Below, one piece after another: positions 55,686 through 64,000 of a DNA stretch of 64,000 nucleotides; the stretch's first letter is position 1; every line of letters begins with the position of its first letter. The DNA is taken from the NCBI RefSeq assembly GCF_039555335.1, contig NC_092636.1, forward strand, positions 52,507,706 through 52,571,705. Direction: 5' to 3'. A program made the translations under genes and the position numbers. A model generated the notes under the pieces. It did not search any database and was not told where the DNA came from. It saw nothing but the letters and a program-made list of their open reading frames with translations. This DNA comes from Amphiura filiformis (taxonomy: Eukaryota; Echinodermata; Ophiuroidea; Amphilepidida; Amphiuridae).

Positions 55686-55846
55686 GCAAGAAAGTCTTTA
55701 GTACCTCTATCATCTTCCAGGATAACATTGTGGTGTACTTTCTAATCCAGGATGTTAACCTCACAGAGCTAGATATCAGAGCAATCAAATTAAGTGATGG
55801 ACTTCTACAAGCTGATAATGAACTAGTATTTGATGGACCAGTTACA
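55686..55846 (+). CDS. Exon 19: diverged IDG module
   Basis: The acceptor CGTTTACAG and donor TTACA|GTGAGT enclose 161 nt, phase 1 to 0. It encodes 'KKVFSTSIIFQDNIVVYFLI' and 'NLTELDIRAIKLSDGLLQAD', ending 'LVFDGPVT'. The D-G-x-[IV]-D-G core is lost here, but spacing and the K-x-F...I-x-F start are kept. Confidence 0.82.
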
Positions 55847-56575
55847 GTGAGTAAATTCATATGCACCCAATAGAAATTAGCACATTTATATACTGTCATT
55901 TATCATTTTAAGAATAGCCCATTACATGCAAATAGCAAACAAGCACATACTGAAAATCAGTCTGCAAAGCATGTACAGAAACAGTCTGGAGGCATACTAA
56001 TGTGACCTCAGAGCAATATGCAATATAGGGAATAGTCTTTCTCCAAATGACCTCAAATTACTTGTGCCATCCTATTTTATTAATAGCTTCTGGCATGTTG
56101 TCCGATGTGGCATTGTATCCTAATACATACTTATACATACATGCAAAAGTTTCTTAGAACTTAAGTCGCCAAAGCAACATTTTGTTTGCAAAAATAACAT
56201 AACCCATAAGCAATAACAAACAAAGATCAAAACAAGTGTGTTTTTAAGAGTTTCTTGAAGGTGTTTGTAGATGAGGTTCCCCTGATGTTTTGTGGTAGAC
56301 AATGTCATGCTTTGGCAGCAACAACAGGACATCTGCGTTTTCCAGCAACAAAGTTGAATTTCAAAGATACTAATCGTACAGGTGTGAGTGATTAGCATTT
56401 CTTTGACATCTGTGGTTCAATGCATAGGTACCGCGTGAACGTTGTAGTGCAAGGCGATCTATTCAAAAATTGTATTAATCTATTGCTCTGGTAATTAATC
56501 CTGTTACATTATCACTTCGACAGCGAATATTGTTTGTATTCACTAATTGTTCATTTTCTCCTTGTGTGTGAATAG
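55847..56575. other. Intron 19, nothing seen
   Basis: No supported feature. Confidence 0.4.
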
Positions 56576-56870
56576 TTTGAACAAGCAGTAGTTACCAATG
56601 GTAACCATAAGTTTGGAGATCTGACCCTGTTTGACCTAGTATCCCAGGGTCCAGCTGAAGATATTCAAGGCAACAAAGTTTTCACCACTGATGTAGTGTC
56701 AGAGGACTATTTTGATGTCACGGGTCATGTGAATGGCATTTCCTTACAAGATTTCTATCGTGATGCTATAAATACAACTGATGTGTCCCCTAGGCAACTG
56801 CCAGGAAATTTCACTTTTCTTAACGACGTAACCATATCAGCCAATTTGAATGTGGATGGATTAGTCGATG
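56576..56870 (+). CDS. Exon 20: two IDG modules
   Basis: The acceptor GTGTGAATAG and donor GATG|GTGAGT enclose 295 nt, phase 0 to 1. It encodes 'NGNHKFGDLTLFDLVSQGPA', 'EDIQGNKVFTTDVVSEDYFD' and 'LPGNFTFLNDVTISANLNVD' + 'GLVD'. The acceptor has a GT-rich rather than pyrimidine-rich lead, but the frame and phase fit both neighbours. Confidence 0.83.
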
Positions 56871-57918
56871 GTGAGTTTCATGTTCAACAATTTATACATT
56901 AATCATTATCAGCAACCAGCTCCTTGAGCAGATAATGTTCATTAGCATATCTTGAGACGGAAAAGATGCACTATTTTACATGGCCATATTTCTGTTATTT
57001 TTAATGCACTGAAATTCCACTTTCTTTGGTGTCAAGTTTAACCCTTTGCTAACCTCCCAACCCTGTCCCTTCCCCACCAGTTTATGTTGGTACTACTAGG
57101 TGCACATAAACAACATTGCAGGATTCAACATTAATTGAGGGATTGATGGGGTCATTTACAATTACCCTATTGAAAGGGCCAACACTTCTGAGAAGCATTG
57201 GGTCAGAACTCCTGTGTCTCTAAACTAGCCCTCAAGGAATCTAGCAGTATTGAGGCATTGATGTTTTGATAAATTCCCTAGATTCAAATCTTACTCCTCT
57301 TGAGCCAATTTCATGAGAGATTAAGGTGATTAGATCTTGGTTGTTATTTCATTTGTGAGCCATCACATCAAAATGGAAAATAAAAATTGAGTTATTCATA
57401 CAAGATGAAAGCTGATTATCTTAGCTTTAAAATTTTTATGGGTATCGGATGTGCCATTCTTGAAATATTATCAAAAAATCAAATAGAAACATGTCCAAAC
57501 TTGAAAATCATGTTTTTGAGAAAAAACGGTTTTAAAATAAAGGTTTACATAAGAAATGAATTGACATGGGTAATTTATTCTTACATTTGTGCAAATTTGA
57601 TTAATATTCTGGGTATTTCATATTGATTTTCTTAAAATATCCACTTCAAAGTTTATGTTTATGTAGAAATTGAAAAATCAACATCGGACATGATTTTGAG
57701 TATACATATGTTAACTTCAATGGCCTGTATCTCAAAATGCCCAGTGCTGTGAAGAGGTCCCTTTTGATGTGATGGCTCACATTTTACCTCATTCTTTTGA
57801 CAGAAAACCTTCCTGACAGTCATTTTTGGTAAAGAATAATTAAATTTGACCAAGTTTTCAAATTACATGAATACTATTTTTTTCATGTAAACAATTTCTA
57901 ATGTCATCAAATTTCCAG
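56871..57918. other. Intron 20, nothing seen
   Basis: 'tttgatgtgatggctcacatttt' near 57763 is the complement of 'aatgtgagccatcacatcaaa' near 57351, suggesting a diverged inverted repeat of about 450 bp (57350-57795). Otherwise empty. Confidence 0.4.
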
Positions 57919-58089
57919 GTGTGAATGTGAGCAATATTGTGAAAATGACTGGAAATCAAGAGATATTTGGAGAGACGACCTTTGACAATGACCTGGTGGT
58001 TGATACATTGGTTGTTGATGGCAATTTACTTATCCAAGATTACATCAATGAACTCACAATGTCTGATATTATCAATGATACTCTAATAG
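57919..58089 (+). CDS. Exon 21: last IDG module
   Basis: The acceptor AATTTCCAG and donor ATAG|GTGAGT enclose 171 nt, phase 1-1. It encodes 'NIVKMTGNQEIFGETTFDND', 'LVVDTLVVDGNLLIQDYINE' and 'TMSDIINDTLI'. It leads directly into the discoidin exon. Confidence 0.88.
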
Positions 58090-58128
58090 GTGAGTGAGTT
58101 TTAAACATTGTGCAAACTTTCTAACAAT

Positions 58129-58286
58129 GGGACATTCCAGTTGAAATCCATACACCCCCTTATGGAAGACATGACATTAATCTTCCCACACAGGAAGTGT
58201 GATTGTCAAATTGAATTAACATTATATGAAATCTATGCTCCCTGTGTCTTCCATAGGGGGTGTATGGATTTCAACTGGAATAGCCC
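58129..58286. mobile_element. Short MITE (158 bp)
   Basis: The left end 'gggacattccagttgaaatc' and right end 'gatttcaactggaatagccc' are inverted repeats of about 40 bp ('catacacccc..tatggaagac' also pairs). A separate lone right end lies at 59754-59782. No clear target duplication. Confidence 0.75.
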
Positions 58287-59540
58287 AATATCTTGGTTTG
58301 GACATGGGTTATATAATGTAGCAGAACGCTTATCAATTTGATTACCAAATTTTGCGAGACATGACTGAAAAGTGATGTCATCTACTTGGGTTGTCAACTG
58401 TATGCTTGGTCAATCAGTCTATTCTCCCAGGATTATTGCCTGGTTTTGCCAAAATTGATTTAAATTCTCACAAAGTGTGGCTAAGTTTAAAAAAACCCTT
58501 GAAGTGCTGTCTACTAAAGATATAATTATTATAAAGATGTAATTTAAGTACTGTTTAGGCCTACTGCCGGTAGCCTAATGTTCAAGTGATCTCATTACAG
58601 TGTTATCTATTGAAAATTAACACTGATGTTTAGTGCTTTTGATTTAGGTAATGCTATTGTGAATGGTTACTGAAGGAAGCCCTATTCAATCAAGTGTTGT
58701 CAACTGAAGAGAGCACAATTGAACAGATGTTATTTGAATGCTATCAAAACTACCAAAAATAACATAATTCAGTTAACCCTAACTGCCTAAGGGCTTTTTG
58801 GCAACGGGAAGCAGGGCTGTTCCTAGGGATTTTGCCACCCTAAGCAAAGCCTCTCCCTGCTGCCCTACCAATTAAAGCATATAAAAAATGTAAGAAATGG
58901 TCGTGAGCGGCCATCGCGTCAGCGCTTGCATGGCGCAGGGGGGTGTATGAGGGGATGTTTCAGAAGTGAAAAACTTTTGCAAGATGAAGACCTAATTGAA
59001 GCCATTTGGTGGACTATTTTTGCACTATTATCGTGTAAAACTTTAGTTTGAAAAAGCCGAAAATTTAGGAAATGACGGCCCAATTGAAGCCATTCGTTAA
59101 CAAGTTTTGGTTTTGACCTTTATTGTATAAATTACCCGGTATTGCTTTACATGTAAACATAAAGTTGCGCGAATTGACGGGCCAATTGAAGCAACTTTTT
59201 TCACTGTTATTGTATGAATTATTGGTTTAAAATCTTTCTTGGGTCATCGTTGACCGCAAATAAGTCTTAATCAGCTTTAGCTTAGAAAAGCTATGTTCAC
59301 CACTGGCAACAGATACGGGAAAGGTCAGAAAAATGTCCTGTTTCTTTTCTTTTTCTCAGGTCCCCCTTTTCCGCCCTGTTTTCTGTTTCTCTTTTCGCCC
59401 CTTTTTATTTTTCCCTCCATTTTTATCCGCCTCATTTTTTCTTCCCTTTCTGCATTCCGTTTTTTTCGCCTTTTTTACGCCCTTCTGCGTTTGGCGCCCT
59501 AGGCGACCGCCTTACCTGGCCTAATGGTCGGAACGGCGCT
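58287..59540. other. Intron 21 (middle), nothing firm
   Basis: Low-complexity T/C-rich sequence at 59335-59480 and 'caattgaagcca' phrases repeated near 58994, 59087 and 59180 (period about 93 bp). The latter is a weak tandem repeat. Confidence 0.4.
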
Positions 59541-59663
59541 GACGGGAAGTGAAAGAAGGAAGGAATAAAGAGAGAAAACAAAGAAAGAAGTTGTTTGATC
59601 TGGGTGGGATTCGAACCAGAGACCCCTCGCATGCCAAGCACTGGTTCAGCGACACTTTGCCAC
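59541..59663 (-). repeat. tRNA-derived SINE with polypyrimidine tail
   Basis: On the - strand an A-box-like GTGGCAAAGTGTC (59651-59663) and the B box GGTTCGAATCCC (59607-59618) are followed by about 55 bases of C/T-rich sequence. It has the same plan as the unit at 20100-20435, though the tRNA parts differ. Confidence 0.55.
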
Positions 59664-59753
59664 GGGTGTTGGGCTTTGCTGGCCAGCGAAACCATGGCTG
59701 TATATCACTTAGGGCGATTTCGTCATCACACCATGTGGGATGCACGCACGAAT

Positions 59754-59782
59754 AGGGGGTGTATGGATTTCAACTGGAATAG
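59754..59782. repeat. Lone MITE end
   Basis: 'gggggtgtatggatttcaac' + 'tggaatagc' matches the right end of the MITE at 58129-58286. No matching left end is nearby. Confidence 0.6.
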
Positions 59783-59849
59783 CTTGAATATAAGCAAAGT
59801 TGCTTAATCAACTTGTCAGCATGCCATCCCTGCTTTAGTTTCCGTCTGG

Positions 59850-60235
59850 ACTATGAAATCGCTCTCTTACCAGTATCTCCTGTCAAAGAAATCAATCATC
59901 TTCACACAACTCTTAAAACAATTAGGCTGCAAAATCATGTCCCTCTGCTGTGCCATCAACTTCTCACCAAACTTATGCCATTATGCAGCAGTCTCCATTC
60001 CAGCTTTGACTCAAAAAATTTCTCCATTGTCATGCCACACATTTGTGTTCATCTGATACAGGGTTTTAAGCTTCTGGACCACAACTTTGGAACAATTTGC
60101 TATTGTACATTTTGTCATGCCACTTCTCTTAATTTAAAAGTTGTCCTAAATACCCACTTCTTAGGGATTTGATGTTTGTAATTTTGTAAACCACTGTGGT
60201 AATTCTGTCTGGGCACTATATAAAGGACATTGTTA
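59850..60235 (+). pseudogene. LINE 3'-end remnant
   Basis: Broken frames resemble the extreme C-terminus of CR1/L2-type RT proteins ('NFGTICYCTFCHATSLN' and 'VVLNTHFLGI' recall the usual W-N-x-L-P...H-x-F-L ending). It ends in an A/T-rich tail after 'gcactatataaaggacattg'. Dead fragment in intron 21. Confidence 0.5.
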
Positions 60236-60284
60236 TTTTTATACAAAAATGTCTAAACTTGATACTTTTCAACCATCATTACAG

Positions 60285-60604
60285 ATATGGACTGTGTTGG
60301 TCCGCTCGGGATGCAGAGTGGACACATTGCAGATGAACAAATAACAGCCTCCGATTATTTTGTTGGCTTTAAACCTGAAAAAGCTAGACTCCACAATCCT
60401 ATGAATAACTGGGTAGCAGCTGTTGGTAACCCAACTGATCCATGGATTCAAGTTGATTTCCGACATGAAGTGGCCATAACGGGGTTACAAACACAAGGTA
60501 GTGCGACAGCAGGTCACTATTTTGAATGGGTGGAGATGCTGCAGATACAGTATGGTGAAATAAACGATTCATTGACATACATTATGGATGGTGCCACAGC
60601 TAAG
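60285..60604 (+). CDS. Exon 22: F5/8C (discoidin) domain, first two-thirds
   Basis: The acceptor TCATTACAG and donor CTAAG|GTATGG enclose 320 nt, phase 1 to 0. It shows the classical start 'DCVGPLGMQSGHIADEQITA', 'WVAAVGNPTDPWIQVDFRHE', 'VAITGLQTQG' and 'YFEWVEMLQIQYGE'. F5/8C domains bind lipid or sugar surfaces and receptors, so this is probably the attachment end of the protein. Confidence 0.93.
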
Positions 60605-61157
60605 GTATGGCCTTCATGTACTTTCATTTTTATACTTACGTGAATGCCAAAGTGCATATTCGTGCTCGTAGATCTGTGTATGCCCTGCTGGCTTGTGTTA
60701 TGTAATGGCATTTAACATGTTAAGAATTACGAATCAATCCATTGTCCAGTTCAGAAACTGCCATTATACCATTCCTATGGACATGACAGGAAGAAAGAAA
60801 AAAAAACCCCTGTTTTTCATTTAAATATTGTTATCAACAAATTCAATTGATCTGTTGAAATCATACCAGGATTTTGGAGAAACATGACAAGGGTGATAAT
60901 TGTCCCCACCAAATTTGTAAAAGGGAACTATGATGTAAGAGGGTCATTCAATATGTTCTACCTCCACTCTTTTAACTTTGGTTTTGTAAATGGTAGCTTC
61001 TTCAAACATGTCATGATTATACTTTGAAATGCTTGCAAATGTATATTGATACATTTTCCAAATATTTGTGGGATATGGTAGTTGTCAGACTGTATAGACC
61101 AATTTAATTGAACTGAATGTTTATTTATCTTGCCTAAATGTCCAATTTCTATTGCAG

Positions 61158-61305
61158 ACATTTGTTGCCAACAGTGATCGTAATTCGGTTGTTGACATCA
61201 GGTTCCACGAGTTAATTATCACCAGAATCTTGCGTATTTGTCCTACACAATGGGAGGGTTGGACAGCACTACGTTTTGAAGTCATTGGCTGTGACAATCA
61301 CCATG
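61158..61305 (+). CDS. Exon 23: F5/8C domain, last third
   Basis: The acceptor TCTATTGCAG and donor CATG|GTAAGA enclose 148 nt, phase 0 to 1. It encodes 'TFVANSDRNSVVDIRFHELI', 'ITRILRICPTQWEGWTALRF' and 'EVIGC', the standard R-x-E-[LV]-x-G-C end whose last Cys pairs with the first Cys of exon 22. The phase-1 donor means another exon should follow. Confidence 0.92.
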
Positions 61306-64000
61306 GTAAGATTCCTTTTTAAGGCTAATGAAAGTTGATCCCTAGTTTCCCGTAACCCGCCCGCATCACCTTTTCATTTTGGCCAAAACTTTCATAACTT
61401 ACATAAAAAAGTAGATTATCTGAAAATTGGGATGAAAATAATCAAAACTGAAACTCTTTAAATGTCTGACATGCCCTGCTGATCATAATTGGCAGGGGTC
61501 ATCGGGGTCAAATTGCCATAGATTGTTACAGGTTCATGAAATTTGGTGGGAATGAAAAATGTCAAGATTATTTTGTGGTCATCAAGGGGTCAAATCACTA
61601 TAGATTGTTGCCGGTTCATGAAAGTTGTTGGGTACGACCACGTTAGCAAGACAAAAAAGGTTGAGGTAATTTTGGTGTCATCCAGGGTCAAATTGCTGTA
61701 GATTGTTGCAGGTTCGTGAAATTTGGTGGGAAAGACCACCGTAACAAAGGTCTTTGGGGTCATTTGGGGTCAAATCGACATAGATTGTTGCTGGTTCATG
61801 AAATTTGGTGGGAAGGAGCGTCGTAGCAAGGCAAAAAATGTTAAGGTCATTTTTGGGTCCCCGGGGTCAAATCGCCGTAGATTGTTGTAAGTTCATGAAG
61901 GTTGAGTTGAAGGAATACCGTAGAGAAACAAGAAATGTAAAGATCATTTTGGGGTAATCCGGGTATAAATTGCCATAGATTGTTGCAGGTTCATGAAAGT
62001 TGGTGGGAGTGACTACAGTAGGGAGACAAAATGTCAAGGTCATTTTGGTGTCATCCATGGGCAAATTGCCATAGATTGTTGCAGGTTCATTTACTTCTGC
62101 TATCAAAAGTAATCACGGTAAGCAGGCAGTCGCGAAGGCAGACGATACTTGTCACATAATAAAGCCTGTCCTTAAAATTAGATAGGTCATGTGAAATAAG
62201 AAGATATTAATAAATACATTAAAGGTGAGTGTTCTGATTGATAGCTTCATCTCCCAAGTCAAAAGTAAGTATGAGAAAGCACCTTATATTTATTTCTTAT
62301 TGTCAGTACAGATACCAAAATTAAACTTTCATTTTTTTTTTGTGATTTTGGAAAACTTTAGCTTAGTGCATGATTTGGTCAACCAGCTGAGAGTTGCCAG
62401 TTGATAGGCCTGTGATTTACCTGTTTATTAAAATGGATCAGTCTTATTCTGTTCATCTATTGTTATTTTATGTCAAGTGTAATAATAGTATTATTATAAT
62501 ACAATAGAACACTATCAAATATGCATAAGGTTAAACTAATTGTAGGCAAGCATACATTGTGAAGAGGGAGTCCTCACTTCCAGACAAGACTTGGTCAAGT
62601 GAACACACAAAATATTGTGTGTGTGTGTGTGTGTTGCAAAATTGATCGCATCACCAGTATATTTTGTGAGAACAAAATTGATTGTTCTTGTTTTATACCA
62701 GTATAAGACCTATCCAAGCCAAAGATAGGCTTTGCAATTGTTTTATTGTACCCAGGCAGAGTTGCCATATAAGTTGGCATAATTATTATCATCACACTAT
62801 GGAGTTGTGAAGATAGAGCTGTTGGAGTCACACAGGTGTGTGAGTTTGAAATGCGATCTGCAACTGAATTGGAAGTCACCAAAACTGACGGATGAATTCT
62901 CGACCGATACATCCAACCATGAACCAAATCGCTACTGCTACCAACCAAATCCCTGTGAATTAATCAGCTGTACCATTTAAAGTGACGGTTTGGCCACCCT
63001 AGCTAAGAAAAACTAATCTGTAGAGATTCGGGGTCAGCACACCATCAACCAATTCCAGGACGGCTAACATCAATGGTTCCAACTAAATATGACGTATAAA
63101 AATGTCGGTATTAAATTTTATTACTAAATAATGGACTTGAACTGAAATGAACTGAGAACTCCAATATTCAACTCAACTCAGGTACTCATCAAACGAAGCA
63201 GTTGAATTTTGTACATCATTGTCAAAGATATTAATTTTTTTTTTTTATGTGAATTATTGTTATTCGTGTATGTTATATATTTAAGAGTGAAATACACGAA
63301 AAAGTTACTCATCAAAACGAAACATTTGTATTTGGTTAATCATTGTCAAATACCTTTAATTTATTTTAAATTGTTATATGTGTGGATATTAAATATTTGA
63401 TTTTGAATTACACAACATTGATTGAAGATTTGATGTATTGATCACAATACTTCAACTAAATTTTAATTTTGAGTGAATTACTTCAAAAATAGGTCATTGT
63501 ATTATTTGATATTTTCGGCTATCATTTAAAAAAAAAATAAATTGCTTTGTGAATCAGTCAATGTTACCCATTCAGATAAGTTGCAATTATTGAATTATCT
63601 GAAGAAAATCAATTTGTTTTCAGTTAAGCATTTATCAGTTGTTGTAAAATACAATTAGGGTAAAAAGAGCTGATTGATTCCTTACACCTTACCTATTATA
63701 TGGTTGCTTGTGAGTTGAGAGTAAGTAGAAGGAATAATCGCCTCTTACCCACTTTAACTTTTGATTATTTGAACAATAATACTTTGTTTAAATTGTTTGA
63801 TTTTATGATTGGATCTAATCAATTAAGTCAGATTATTGAAAGAAGTTGTATGTATGTAGTTTAAAATGTTATAATGTAAATGCAATTGTGTTAATATAAA
63901 AGAACAACAGAAGATATACTAATCTAAGAACATTTTAAATGAAATAATCATTTAAAGATTTAAATTACTGTTGTCTTGTGTTCATAATTCTTATTTGTGT
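61306..64000. other. Downstream of exon 23: no convincing exon
   Basis: Apart from the minisatellite at 61496-62100, a GT run near 62615 and AT-rich sequence with repeated 'catcaaacgaag'/'catcaaaacgaa' phrases near 63190 and 63310, I see no feature. A 58-codon open frame behind an AG at 62803 is possible as a last exon but has no sequence support. Confidence 0.4.
61496..62100. repeat. Imperfect minisatellite, about 80-100-bp period, seven copies
   Basis: Each copy contains 'catagattgttgcaggttca' followed by 'tgaaatttggtggga', then 'aaggtcattttggggtcat'. Copies differ by 10-20% and in length. Confidence 0.8.

Larger units (their letters stand above)
14470..61305 (+). other. Host gene span: secreted HYR-EAR-IDG-discoidin protein
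   Basis: Twenty-three coding exons on the + strand join in one continuous frame by phase and splice signals. The domain order is signal peptide, helical propeptide-like segment, HYR x3, EAR/EPTP x7 (one complete propeller), about ten IDG modules, and F5/8C. HYR, EAR and F5/8C are extracellular domains known from adhesion and matrix proteins. The combination suggests an extracellular matrix or cell-surface ligand protein, but that is inference. The gene ends with a phase-1 donor at 61305, so at least one more exon should follow. I do not know this domain combination from a named gene. Confidence 0.8.

Noticed and set aside
59293-59524. Hydrophobic F/P-rich frame
   Set aside because: It is low-complexity C/T-rich sequence read through, and all frames are phenylalanine/proline/serine rich.
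62805-62980. Possible last exon with five cysteines after 61305
   Set aside because: A 58-codon open run behind an AG with a poor pyrimidine tract. An alternative frame is nearly as open, and there is no similarity to the F5/8C context, so it may be chance.

Overview
This is eukaryotic, AT-rich, intron-rich DNA from an animal with a repeat-loaded genome. The transposon mix (Ngaro-type tyrosine-recombinase retroelement, Penelope-like element, CR1-like and other LINE remnants, hAT-like MITEs, tRNA-derived SINEs) and a host gene built from HYR, EAR/EPTP and discoidin domains fit a marine invertebrate deuterostome. An echinoderm is my best guess because HYR is the hyalin repeat, but nothing in the window proves it.

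Layout. 1-4137: end of an LTR retrotransposon (coiled-coil reading frame, polypurine tract, about 3.3-kb LTR full of minisatellites). 4203-12893: dead LINE fragments, a tRNA-bearing repeat, palindromic repeats and a MITE, with no host gene recognised. 14470-61305 (+): one large host gene, of which I can place 23 coding exons by reading frame, splice signals and exon phase. 61306-64000: downstream sequence with a minisatellite and no convincing exon.

The host gene encodes a secreted protein of about 1,550 residues as far as it can be followed. In order it has a signal peptide, a short helical segment ending in a basic RQTR site, three HYR domains (one exon each, all phase 1-1), seven EAR/EPTP repeats (a full seven-bladed propeller), a run of about 40-residue repeats with the signature Q-x-I-x-G ... 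V-D-G-x-[IV]-D-G ('IDG modules'), and a C-terminal F5/8C (discoidin) domain. Nearly all exons start and end in phase 1, which suits exon shuffling and module duplication. An extracellular matrix or cell-surface role is inferred from the domains.

The most unusual feature lies inside this gene. The 3' end of the exon at 32588-32826, together with its 5' splice site and 29 nt of intron, is tandemly repeated so that 41 donor sites can be counted between 32709 and 46877, in units of exactly 146 bp (117 coding + 29 spacer). The repeated segment is itself one IDG module. The same kind of event (exon 3' end + donor) occurs again at 48943-51409 (137-bp units, five copies) and perhaps at 26293. An 8-kb Ngaro-type element with textbook split direct repeats sits in the 146-bp array, and its junctions can be read as recombination at a shared ATTA core. 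A 1.8-kb foldback element sits in the 137-bp array, and a Penelope-like element with inverted terminal repeats and a hammerhead-like motif sits in a later intron.
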